Shown here: positions 1 to 12,500 of the stretch, piece by piece
Layout of the letters: every line of letters begins with the position of its first letter
Numbering within the stretch: position 1 is the stretch's first letter
Assembly: GCA_025642065.1 (NCBI GenBank)
Contig: JAODUP010000669.1
Coordinates: forward strand, 62,001 to 126,000
Reading direction: 5' to 3'
Source: Paralvinella palmiformis
Taxonomy: Eukaryota; Annelida; Polychaeta; Terebellida; Alvinellidae
DNA length: 64,000 nucleotides
Made by a program: the position numbers and the translations under genes
Notes under the pieces: generated by a model
The model's database searches: none
Told to the model about the DNA's origin: nothing
Seen by the model: the letters and a program-made list of their open reading frames with translations, nothing else

Positions 1-663
1 TGTCCAATTATTTTGTGTTTAATTTTGTGTTATATATTGAGTGTTTAATGAGGAAATGGATTGAGTTTTTGCTTGATGCAGTATACTAATGCAAAGTAAA
101 CATGCAGGAATGAGATTAAATTGAATGCCAAATTACACCTTTTTAAAACCAAGCAAGTAAAAGCTGAGTTTGGTTTTGTTCAGGTTCGAGTTCAGAACTT
201 GAACAAATATTTTTCGATTAGAATCTGATGGTTGGAGTTTAATAACCGAAGTAATTTGGTTTAACTCAGATTTTACTAGTTTGACTCCAGTTTAACTCAG
301 GTTTACTAGTTTAACCTAAGTATTAGTAGTAATTAACCCAATGTTATGGTTTCACCTAGGTTTTAGTAGTTCAACTCTGCCACTCTCTGGCTAAACTTGG
401 TTTTACTATGATCCAATATTGAGGATTACTTATTGATGAACTTACTACTATGTATTCCAGACATCTTTGAGTTACACAATGTAATAGTCAGTGTTTCTGC
501 TTCGTGGATGGAGGTAATATAATCATAGCTCCATCAATTGGACGGAATAAATATATATATATATTACCTAGAAAACTAATGCTCTGCCTCTGGTTACTAT
601 AATAGTGGCGTCTACCTGACTTCAGTTAGGAGATAATGTTAACAGATTAACCTGTTCATCAAT

Positions 664-730
664 AGAGAGATACATTTAGCCTATCATATGCACAAAAGCG
701 GCCATAAAACATCAATCATCATCATATAAT
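664..730 (+). repeat. SINE tail fragment (family B)
   Basis: It shares TTTAGCCTAYNNTRTGCACA and GGCCATAAAACATCAATCAT with fuller copies at 5214-5397 and 53308-53500. Confidence 0.6.
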
Positions 731-824
731 ATGTGACAAGGGCAGTTAATTCATAAGTGATGTCATCAAATGATGGTGTTTTAAATTACTTTAGTGATCA
801 ATGAGATATTTTGACAAATACATT

Positions 825-825
<1 letters not shown>

Positions 826-862
<37 letters not shown>
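826..862. repeat. (TA)n microsatellite
   Basis: Uninterrupted TA dinucleotides. Confidence 0.95.
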
Positions 863-865
<3 letters not shown>

Positions 866-1761
866 GACTGTGAGAATTGCCGTTTAGACCCAAAACTACT
901 TCATCTCCAAAAGTTTAAAATCAGTGAATAATTATACAAAAGTGTTTAGAAAGCAGTATTCTATTGTGATCACAGGTTACTCTCATGAGGTGTGTATATC
1001 AATTATTCCAGAAATTGGATGGAACTAAATCAATGTGTGATCTATAGTGAACAAACAGTAATAAGATCAAGTAAGTTAATGTCAACATGAGACAGTATTA
1101 ATTTTATTATTGTGTGTGTGTGTGTGTGATCATGTTATGATTCAATTATTAATAAAGTTACAATTATAACCCCACTATTTGGGGTTTAGCTAATTACCTG
1201 GAGAGGGAATTTTTTTAAACCCATCAGGTATGATAATCTGTCATTTAAAATAAATTATATATAAATAAAAAAATGAAACTATTGCCTATTAAATTGTATT
1301 TGGTTCTCTTCATCAAAGTATCGGCAATAATTAAGATCATTAACTCGATGTCGTATAAAGTCAGACTGATTGTTGTCTACAATTTTGACACAAGAGACAT
1401 TCCAGATGACAATGGGACACAAATTACTTCCTATAGTATTAATCACTCTGTGTCATGAACATTTCATACACACTGAGTACATGAACTGTTCATGAATAGG
1501 ACCATTTCATGTTCATGAACTCTTCATGTGTTGTTCGTGAATTATGTGCATTAACTGTTCTTGCATGATTCATGAATAGCTCTTGGATCTTTTCACCAGG
1601 GTATATATAATATATATAATAAGGCTTACAGCTTTCTTTATTCTTGGTTTGATTGTTGTTTAAATGGAGTCAGGTTATTTAATATCCTGACTCGGGGTTA
1701 GTCAGATCTGGGATATAATGACCTGAGGGGTATCTCCCTAAGGCAACAAATCCCCCAAAAC

Positions 1762-1826
1762 GCGGCATGAATCGGGTTTGAACCCACAACCCAGAGTTTT
1801 TTAACCACTGCACCACTGGAGCTCCC
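1762..1826 (-). repeat. tRNA-derived SINE head (family C)
   Basis: The minus strand reads like a tRNA: an A-box-like GTGGTGCAGTGGTT and a B-box-like GGGTTCAAACCC. Related heads are at 13361-13425 and 33446-33511. The anticodon region is not convincing for a functional tRNA. Confidence 0.6.
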
Positions 1827-2295
1827 TTTAGCTTTTGTAAGCTGAATGTTACCACATATCAGTTATGTAGGAGCTTAAAGGGATTGTATTGTTTATTATA
1901 TTTAATATTCAATACAATGATATTTTGCTTCAATTTGATCTATAATAGTCATTTTCTAGATTAATTACGTTATAATACTAGTTCCTTTAGTACAGGTACA
2001 GACTTGCTGTTTACTTCTGAATAATTGACACCATTTTTGTTATATTTACGGGATTTTGTCTATTTTTAGAAACAAAACCTGACCCAGCTTAGTGCAGCAT
2101 ATCATAATTCTGGATTCAGAGACGAGTGTATAGACAATATTACGTCATTAACCTGGATTTCTGGATATAGTTAGCGGTTGTAAATTAGTTCGGACAAGTC
2201 TGGATGATAGATACTTCCAGTTTTATTCCTGGCAAAATAAAATACCGTGTCTGCTATCTGGGCCAAGTGTTCCGTGGTTGGAGGGAGGGGGGGGG

Positions 2296-3128
2296 GTCTA
2301 GAACAGCATGTATATGCGTCCGTGAGGGGTCTTGCATTAGCCTGATTAGGAGTACATTCCAAGTTTATCAAAGTGACCTGGATATTACCATGACTCACTT
2401 CTCCTTGGTTTGAGTATCAGTGAACAATGTTTTAGAACTGTATTTTTTTAATTACTATATCAAGGCCGTGTGTGGGGTTCGGCCTATAGAAAAACAATGT
2501 TTTATAACTATTTTTAGACTTACTATTACTAAATCAAGGCCGTGTGGGGGGGTTCGGCCTGTAGAAAGATACATCCCCCCCTTACTCCCCCCCCTGCCTC
2601 AATCGTGCTGCCATTGGCTTGCTGTCTAACTGGTTCTCTGTTTTGTTGTTATTTTGGTATCTAAGAGCTAACCGGGTTTTTTAAAGATCCATGTTCAATA
2701 AATGCCATGTGTGTCTAGAACAGCATGTATATGCGTCCGTGAGGGGTCTTGCATTAGCCTGATTAGGAGTACATTCCAAGTTTATCAAAGTGACCTGGAT
2801 ATTACCATGACTCACTTCTCCTTGGTTTGAGTATCAGTGAACAATGTTTTAGAACTGTATTTTTTTAATTACTATATCAAGGACGTGTGTGGGGTTCGGC
2901 CTATAGAAAAACAATGTTTTATAACTATTTTTAGACTTACTATTACTAAATCAAGGCCGTGTGGGGGGGTTCGGCCTGTAGAAAGATACATCCCCCCTTT
3001 CCCCCCCCCCCTGCCTCAATCGTGCTGCCATTGGCTTGCTGTCTAACTGGTTCTCTGTTTTGTTGTTATTTTGGTATCTAAGAGCTAACCGGGTTTTTTA
3101 AAGATCCATGTTCAATAAATGCCATGTT
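2296..3128. repeat. Two-copy tandem repeat, unit about 417 bp
   Basis: The sequence from GTCTAGAACAGCATG (about 2297) repeats from about 2714 at an offset of 417. Few differences are visible: GGCCGTG versus GGACGTG, and the length or composition of a C-run. Each unit also has an internal doublet around CAAGGCCGTGTG...GTTCGGCCT. The parallel 69-codon frames at 2420 and 2837 are by-products of the repeat. Confidence 0.93.
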
Positions 3129-3394
3129 TTTCTATTGGAAGAAATAAAAGAAACACACAGTCCAAAACTGTGTTTGTCATTTAGTCAATGAAAAACTTCA
3201 ATGATCCAATTCAAATAATTTTAATACAGTAAGTAACTAAAACTAACTTCAGGCATTTTTGTTGTTGACTTCCGGTGTGAGTTGGGAAAGTCTGACACAG
3301 CTGAGTTGTGTGTGTGTGTGTGGGGGGGGGTTCTTCAATTGTCTATTTCTGTATGTGTGAATAATGAATATGTTAATCATTACTCCTTTCTTCC

Positions 3395-4150
3395 CTACGT
3401 CCATCCTTACTCATAGCATCACACCATCAGACACTGTATGTAATCTTGGTGTTACATTTAATAGATCAGAAAATATATTCCTCTGACATATGGCGCTGAC
3501 CTGCTTCTATCATATTCGTGACCTTCGCCATATTCGTCCCTATTTTTCTCTTAATGGTCAAAACCATTGCTACAGTACTTATTACTAGGAGGCTTGATTA
3601 CTGCAACTCTCTTCTTTATAACATCACTTCTAAGGATATTCAGTGTGTTCAGAACTGTTTAGCTACGGTTGCCACATGGTCTCCTCAGTTTTCTCATTCT
3701 GTGCCACTCACGAAATCACCTCATTGGCTCCCTGTTCACTCATTCACCATTGTCAATCTCTGAACCATTGCCTCTCAAACTCTTTCTTCCGGAGAACCCT
3801 TTCATATCTATTTTCCATACTTTCTTTAGTACCCAAGCCCAGAGAGCTCCATTCATCTGGTTTTCACTTGTTATCAGACTCAGAGTTCCCCCGAGTTAAA
3901 ACTCATGCCGGAACTCGTTCTTTTTCAGTTACTGTCCCTACTTTTTGGAACTTACTCCCCGAACATGTTAAGTCATTAAATGGCGTAGTTTCTTTCCGTC
4001 ACCATCTAATCACTGCATCCAATCATTTGTTGACGAATTTTGCATCATACCATTGACTATGTCAGATTGCTTAACCCCTCTACTAGGTCCGCCACTGAGC
4101 TTGATTCTCTTTGACGATATTGACGCCATAATAAAGTTTATTAGTATTGT
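3395..4150 (+). mobile_element. LINE relic, L2-like, C-terminal RT region and 3' tail
   Basis: Broken frames encode ITPSDTVCNLGVTF, then TIATVLITRRLDYCNSLLYN, then RVKTHAGTRSFSVTVPTFWN and LLPEHVKSLNGVVSFRHHL. This is the downstream end of an L2-like reverse transcriptase ORF. The same protein family is on the minus strand at 43155-44185. Frameshifts are present, so it is dead. The 3' end runs into GCCATAATAAAGTTTATTA. Confidence 0.85.
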
Positions 4151-5213
4151 TACTACCGCAAATTATAATAATACATGATTCTCATGCATCCTGGAAAACA
4201 AGAAATTCATTTCCAGGTCCTGTCAATGTCCTTGAATTTTACAAAATCATGAAATGTCCTGGAAATAATATTACTTAAAACAAAAAGTCCATGAATAAAT
4301 ATTATGCCTGTTGAAGAGAACTTGTACATGTACATATAGTGTTGATATCCCATGTTAGTTAAAATTTAAATAAAAGTTGGTAGATCAGACAGCTAGAAGG
4401 ACTGAGGAGGAAGGTTTACCACAAAAATACTTGCTGGAAAATTGAAGTCTCTTGAACTGAAATGGCATATTATTAGGAATGGTGGGGATTATTAAAATTA
4501 AAGGTACCTGTAATACATATTCTCCCTTGGCATTTCCATAATGTATTGTAATTTGTAGCCTCAATAACATAAGCCATAAATTATTATTCCAGTATACAGG
4601 TCTGGCAGATCTAAGTTACGTAGGAATTCAATCAGTGTTCCTAACTTTCAGACTGAGCCACAATTGTGCTGGGACTTAAGATTGGAGGTTCCAATGAATT
4701 TAGAAACTCTATTGTGGGATAGTTGACCACTTGAGGATTACCGGGAACCGTGTCAACTAATTTCTAGCACTGAGCATTACCAATTAACTGCTGCTGCAAA
4801 ATCTGCGGATCCTGGTGCAGCTTCAACGTTAGACCTCAGAAAGAATAATTAATGCTGGTTCAGGGGCACGTCTATATTGCTGGCCCGCTCGTTTTGGGGT
4901 CTGTTTATTAAATGCTTTTTATTAAACAATTGCAACATCAATGCAGGGTGAATTTTGTTTGACAGTTTTGGCCTTATTTTGTCCTCCTGCAACCCCAGGG
5001 ACCTTAAAGATCAAATCCATTGTACCCATGACATACATTCCACCATCAAAAGTTACCCCACTGAACCTCCTTTGACATTTCTAGAGTACTTCCTGTTGAT
5101 GTGCATTGATAATAGACAGAGAGACAAGCAGATGTTAAGTCATGTACATTGATAAATATTTGAGATTATAATTTGATCAGAAAACTCTAGATAATTTACT
5201 TATTAATATTTCA
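4151..5213. other. Intergenic DNA, no gene recognised
   Basis: Bases about 4195-4280 resemble the TCCTGGAA-rich repeat seen at 15678-15965 and 40300-40400. Nothing else is recognised. Confidence 0.5.
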
Positions 5214-5397
5214 TCCGTGGTCTAACTGGTAGTTCATTGGTCCACAGATCAGTACTGCCTGAGGTCGAATCTCGGCGTGAGCATATCTGAAGGGTGTTTC
5301 ATCTTTGGCTTCGCTTCATTTAACCTTTGGAGGTCTCTCGGCCCATTTAGCCCACCACATACACATAAGTGGCCGTAAAACATCAATCATCTGTTCA
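5214..5397 (+). repeat. tRNA-derived SINE (family B), near full length
   Basis: It begins CGTGGTCTAACTGG (A-box-like), then GAGGTCGAATCTCGG (B-box-like), then the body GGAGGTCTCTCGGCCCATTTAG and the tail ACATCAATCATC. It ends about 90 bases before the first NT5DC exon. Confidence 0.8.
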
Positions 5398-5488
5398 TAT
5401 GGTTTGTTTTCATTTCTCTTTAATACAAATATGTATATTCCAAATTAAAATTGACCTTGAATTTATTATATAATAATTATTTTCTTAG

Positions 5489-7250
5489 CTCAGCCGTTCC
5501 CATCTGACAGAGATCCCGAGGCGGTCTATGCTAACAACGAGCTGTGTCTCGACGACATCGATGTCTATGGATTCGATTATGACTACACGCTGGCCTTTTA
5601 TGGTGATGCTCTCCATGACCTTATCTACAACATGGGTAGAGAGACGTTGGTCAAACAGCTCAAGGTAAGTCTTAACATTACGTAATTAACCGTATGATTC
5701 CAAATTTATTCCGCCGTTTGCTGTTTTATGTTGCGATAAAACCTTTTCTTACAAATTCTGGCATACAATATAATGTTTGTTTACGAATTATCGTTGAATC
5801 AATCCATTCAACTTATCAGTTCTCTTACTCTTACTTAGACAATTAAGATGAAGACCTATCTTTAATGACCAACTGTGTTTAAGGATCTGATAAAATAGTC
5901 TTTACTCTATTAAATGAAACCTTGTTCCAGCTACCAGTACATTTGATGTGTCGTGCTGATGACATATATACGGTTCAGCTGATACAAGATCTGCTCATTT
6001 AATTTATATTGTGTTCATATTGACTTTTAGTCAGCCCATTTAGCCTACCTTGTGCACAAAAATGGCCATAAGACATCAATCATCATCATATTGACATTTA
6101 GTAAAATGAACATCTGTCTTTTTGTTGCCTGTCATTTAAATATCTTATTAAATTCACTTCGGTTGCAGTATCCATCTGAAATATTGACGCTGGATTTCAA
6201 CCCAAAGTTTGCAGTTAGGGGACTTCACTGCGATGTGCAAACGGTAATTATATCTTATTGTTATGTTGGCTCAGTTGTGTTGCGGCTAATAAGGATATGA
6301 TGAATACGTTTTTCAGCCATTACTTTTGCAATGTGATTCTCTACAATACTGTGTCTTATACGATGTGACAATACTTGTAACCTAAATATTAGAACATTGT
6401 TTTAAAATCAAAGCATCAGATAATGTTAGATGCATAGTTGTTGTCATACTCATTTGTTTGAGTCATACTTCTTCATCCAGCACTATAAAGACATGTGATG
6501 TATATAGAAATGTGTAATTTAAACCGAACTTATATTCTGGGTTCATTTATATTGGTATGGAATAATTTGCCTGATCATATTAAACTTGCGGCAGGTAAAA
6601 ACATATTTTCTAAGTTTCTTAAAACCCACTTGTTTAAGTTAGCTTACTTATAATATCTATAAACCAGTGTATATATGTAAAAATGTGCTTGTGCTATGTG
6701 AACCAGAACATATTTTAGTTCTGTCTTCATTGTAAAGTGCCCATGAGCAACTTGGTTGATTAAGGTGCTATATAAAATACAATTAGTATTATATCAGTTA
6801 CATCTAAAAATGTTAACTCAAATGGCATTTATTTGGGAGACAATAGCATAACCACATACTATTATATTGCTAAGATATTCATTGATATTAATTTATAGTT
6901 TATTTGAGATAATTACTGGTATTAGTGGAATCAAAAATTTCACAGGAAAACACTCGGGTGTTCTCATTCTATTATTGTGTTTTACTGTAATCTTACTCAA
7001 CACAAATAAACAACTGATTTCAGTTTATGGTTGTGTCTTGATTTGGGCATGTTATAGCTTTAACCATATCCTGTAGTTGACTCAATGTATTCATCATTGT
7101 AGATCTTGTAGCATTTTGATGTTCATCTTTGTGATTACTGAAGACCTTTAGAATATGAAATATAATATGTTATGCCCAACTTGATCAAATATTGCTGTTT
7201 GTGTGCACCCATGCATAAAGAAGCAGGTCTACTACTACTGGACAAGTCTG

Positions 7251-7295
<45 letters not shown>

Positions 7296-8663
7296 TTTTG
7301 GCAGCAGTGTGCCTAGTTTAATAATTAGATCTTTAACTTCTGTTGTCTGGTAATTTTGCTTTTGTTGGCTGAAAACTAGAATCCCCATTTCTCTGTCCAG
7401 TTATGATGCTTGAATTAAAATGAGAAAATTGCTGAATGCTCATCACTTGGAGTGGCCGGGAGAGAATCAGGTGTGTTTATTTAAACGCATATAATGAACT
7501 GCGGCTTGCCATTTCAAGCTTCATCTGGTTTCACTTTTCCGTGGCGAAGTTCACATAGTGCTCAAAACTTCATCTATTTCTATACATAAATATTATGTAT
7601 AAAATTGTTTGATCCTAACAGGGTTTTCTTCTGAAGATAGATGCCTTCCACAACATACAGATGGGTACAGTGTATAGGTGAGTTTTTACACATATGTGTA
7701 TGTAGGTTTTTTCTCTTTATTTGTAACAGAACAAAATGTGTAACAATAACATATGGCCATATTAAAATAAACAAAATCATAGCAACAATGAACAAATCAT
7801 TAAAACAAAATTAAAGATAAGTAGAATAATTTGAATTATTGTTGATACATATGCTCACATCTGCTCTACAACACTAAATGGTATAATTTTGAGTCAATAT
7901 ATTCACATCGGTAATACACTTAAATTTGGTATACTAATACGTGTTATAAATAGATTATTTATTGGTAGAGCCATTCTATTCTTGTAATTGAAATATTTTT
8001 TATGTATTGACGATTTATTCCCAACAAAATGGCAGTCTGTGGGACTCTTTTGCAGTTCCTGCACCTCACAGGTGTTATATGGTCCTTGGTGCAAAACTTG
8101 TTATAAGTGAAAAGGCTAATAATGTTAGAGTTTGACACAATTATATATACAGTCTAGCCCCACCACCCGCAAACGGCTGCCAACCTTTGATAAAGACCCG
8201 ATCTCCTGCCATGATAATGCCCCCATTTATCCACCTCCGCCATTATTCAGCCATCGCCGATGCTTACATACTACGAAGACCATCCATCTCCATATAAATA
8301 CCCCTGCTATTACCACCACACACCGACTGCAAAATTTTCTGGTAATCTGTGAATTGAGTGGCAAGCTGTCGGGGTCATTGGGTGGCGATCACGACGGTGT
8401 TGATCGTGCGGCATCAGTGTTAGATTAGATAAAGTGATATTCGGGGTTAACAAAGGATCAAAAGCCACATGTAATAAACCACCCCCCATCGCTGACTGTC
8501 AAATATGTCTCCCTCACTCTAATTCATCCTTCATCTCCCTCACTCTAATACCACCCCATCACAATGCCAACTTTCAGCCAGGTCCCCAAGTTGGCATAAA
8601 AGTGAGATTAGACTGTATATATATATATATATTTCTCTGACTCTCAATCTCTTTCATTCTTCC

Positions 8664-8750
<87 letters not shown>

Positions 8751-8775
8751 TAATATTGTCATCAAGGGCTATATA

Positions 8776-8815
<40 letters not shown>

Positions 8816-9593
8816 GTAGAGGATTGGAACCTGTTCCAGATGATGAGGTGTATAAAAGTTATAATGGTACTCATGTACCTATTGATGAGATGAGTACATT
8901 CTATGGCACTGTGAGTATTGTTTAGAGGTTATTTTGATGTTTTCACTTTAGATGAGCAGTGACAATTTACTATTAGTTTTATAAAACAGTTTGTATCTTG
9001 CTCAGTGGGAATGAAGAAGTAGATGTCGCACACACACACACATGCTGTATTTAGAGTAAAACCTAGTACTAACAATACAGTAACCCTCAGCTACAGTAAT
9101 TTCTGTTTAGGATTGATTTGAGGTGATCTCAAGTGCACTCACTTTATTAGATACAAGCTTAAAAGTTGAACTTCGTGCTTTAAAGCTTGCTCCTGTTGAC
9201 GGCTACTTGGACCATCTCAGCCCATATAAATAAGGGTTTAGAATATTTAATCAAATAATTTTAATGAGGTTTAGTTTTTGAAGGATTGGGGTGTTATTGT
9301 TATGATCATATTTTCAAGTATTTGTCACTGTGTGTGTGTATGTGTGTGTGTGTGTCAGTGTTCATGTGTGTGTCAGTGTTCATGTGTGTGTCAGTGTTTG
9401 TGTGTGTGTCAGTGTTTGTGTGTGTGTCAGTGTTTGTGTTTGTGTGTGTCAGTCAGTGTTCATTAAAAATAAACTACCAAGATCTATAAGAATTTAAACA
9501 ATGGGACATAATACCAATTAGCCATCATTAAAGTTCTGCCACTTGGTGAAAGTATTATTTATTACAAATTTATTACACAAACACATACATTCA

Positions 9594-9628
<35 letters not shown>

Positions 9629-9760
9629 GTACTTTGGTAAACATGAATCTTATTAATTATTACTGTTTTTGTATTGTTTATCAGTTTTAACAGCATGATC
9701 AATATTATTTAGATTATCAAGAGATTGATAGGTGATGTCATTGTGATTGCAACTGTGTGT

Positions 9761-9810
<50 letters not shown>

Positions 9811-12448
9811 GATAGAATGTTATGATATGTTTTACTGTCTTTGTTTAGGGCCCAAAGATGCGTCAGTTAATGGATTTGTTTGCCCTTTCTGAGATGTCTC
9901 TTTTTTCCAATGTTATACAGGTTTGTATTTTAAGAATCACGTAAAAGTTTCATAATTTATCAGACTCGTACAATATGTTATATATAGGGAAGTGTGGTTA
10001 GAGCACATCACTACATATCTCCAGTTTAGGAGTCAGATGAAATTGAATTGGCATCATTAGTGCATGATACCCTCAACTTTACCATCACAGCCATACATCC
10101 GAGATGTTATAAGCTCTGAGGCTAAAAATACTCACTCCCTTATAAAGAATAATATGTATGTAAAATTTTGGTAGTACACCTTCCTGTACAAAATTTATCA
10201 TGGTTTGGGTTGGTAGTTAGGTAGTTGAAATGGGTATGATTTGGTACGTTTTGTTCCCATTTTTTGTTTACTTCGACTTAGGATTACCATCCATGGGTTA
10301 AAGTTAAAAAACAAATGAATTCAATTTATAATTCCTGGCCAAAATAGTAATTTGTTTTAGCTGTATTTATTTTAGTCTAAATTCAAATTATGTAAACCCC
10401 TTAAAACCTGGACTTCTCCATCAGCTCATTCAGTGAATAAACACTTTCTAATGGACATAACCCATCACTTGGCTTCAGCTTGGGTTTAACCACAGGTCTA
10501 GCTAAACATTTTGGGTTAAATCTGTGTTAAACTAAATGTTAGGAATAATATATTATAAAATGATATAAGGGTCTCCTGATATTTGCGGCCGTTAAATAAC
10601 TGGACTGCAAAACTCCGGATTACAGATTTGAATCCACCTTATAGCTGAATTTGTGAGATATGTTTCCTCAGGGGTCATATGTCTCAGGTTTGACTGGCAC
10701 TGAGACTAAACAATTCAACTCTAAGTCGTGATGTGATGAAATAAAGCAGATTTAGATGTAATACATAGATTTACTATCAACATAAAACATACAAACAACA
10801 GCATCCGACCAATAACTCTATATACACATTATATCCAGAATTTATTGAAGACCTATTTTTTCTTCATCTTGCTTGGTATCATTTAGTTGTATTGAAGCCA
10901 CACTTGAAATTAACCATATTTAACTCTATATAGTTATATAATGGAAAACGTTATTTTAGCAGATGTCTGTCTCATTTAGTTCCAGTGATATAAAAATTGA
11001 TTGTATTATATGTTAAGAGAACCAACATTATGATGTAATCTAGTTTGCTTGATTTCAGTACTTCATCACTAACAAGATAGCGTATGATCCTGGCTATGTC
11101 TTCCATGATGTCACAGTTAGTGCACGTTTATTCTTCTAATTGTAATCTTAATTAAGAGCTTTAACATTACGTACGCCATTACTGCTCTTTTCCTTCTAAC
11201 TCAAGGAAATGTGATTGACCTATTATTGTTCTTTTCTGAATTTAAGTTATGCGTGACATACTATTTAATGAAATGATTTTGATTACTATCTGTAGTAGCC
11301 AGATCTTGCATCTGCTTGGAGAACTCGATCATTTTTCACAATCATCCCGACATTGTACGATGATGATCTACTGAGAACACTTTGAGAAAACTGACGCATT
11401 TAGCCGTTTGTAGTTTTAATTGTTTTATGTATATTTAAGACATAAAAATAAATTTATCGTTTGTTTCTTTTTCTCTCCAGAAAACAGTCAAAGGTTTACA
11501 CTATTCTGGTGTTATCCACGCTGCCATCCTTAATGATATAGGTTAGTTACCTTATTGTTTATCAAATTAATATTCGGGGTTCGACAGTAACATTTTCCCG
11601 ATTCCCGATCATGATGTCAGGCAGTAGAAAAGCTACCATCGGTTGTCCGACGTGGCAACAAGGTTCTGTGATTTGAACATTTATTTGAGATTTTTCTGTG
11701 ATTTCGTATATTCAAAAGATTGGTCAATAAAACAGGAAATGATCCGGTGAAACATGTAGCTCATTGACATGTGTCAGTGCAGTTGTACCAAGTGGAGATT
11801 CACAACATGCTTCGCAGAAGTCATCATGCAGCTGGATTACATAAAACCTAACCTAATCACATGCATCTGCTGTCTGCTAAGAACATGGACCATCATGGTC
11901 ACATCTGCTGTCTGCTAAGAACATGGATCATCATGGTCACATCTGCTGTCTGCTAAGATCATGGACAATCATGGTTACATCTGCTGTCTGTTAAGATCAT
12001 GGACAATCATGGCTACATCTGCTGTCTGCTAAGATCATGGATAAATCATGGTTACATCTGCTGTCTGCTAAGATCATGGACAATCATGGCTATATCTGCT
12101 GTCTGCTAAGATCATGGATAAATCATGGTTACATCTGATGATGGCCCAGATAAGAGAACAAATAGACTAGCTCCAGATGTTTAGCAACTGATTACAATAA
12201 CTGTTCAGAAATATCATGAAGATTCATCAACTTTAATGAACACTGGATATTCACATGATCATAAATACATGTCTAAGACTATATCCTTGAATTTTATTTC
12301 AAACCAAATTGATTTTGTCCAGTAACACAATGTTATATGTCTTTGATAAGTGTCAAGGCATGTGTCTGATTTAACATATGAAATAGAAAAAATGCATAGT
12401 GGTTATTGCAATAGTTAAGTTGTTTGTGACTGGCTTATATGTCACAAG

Positions 12449-12500
<52 letters not shown>

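Larger units (their letters stand above)
1..2295. other. Upstream noncoding DNA with low-complexity and SINE pieces
   Basis: It contains degenerate TTAACTCAGGTTT-like tracts (about 235-390), a TA run (826-862), a SINE tail (664-730) and a cluster of ATGAAC/GTTCAT palindromes (1455-1590). No gene is supported. A weak candidate upstream NT5DC exon at 2070-2127 is discussed in the findings. Confidence 0.6.

Noticed and set aside
9278..9489. Two overlapping Cys/Val-rich frames that look like a metallothionein-like protein
   Set aside because: They are translations of a TG-rich minisatellite in two frames inside an intron.
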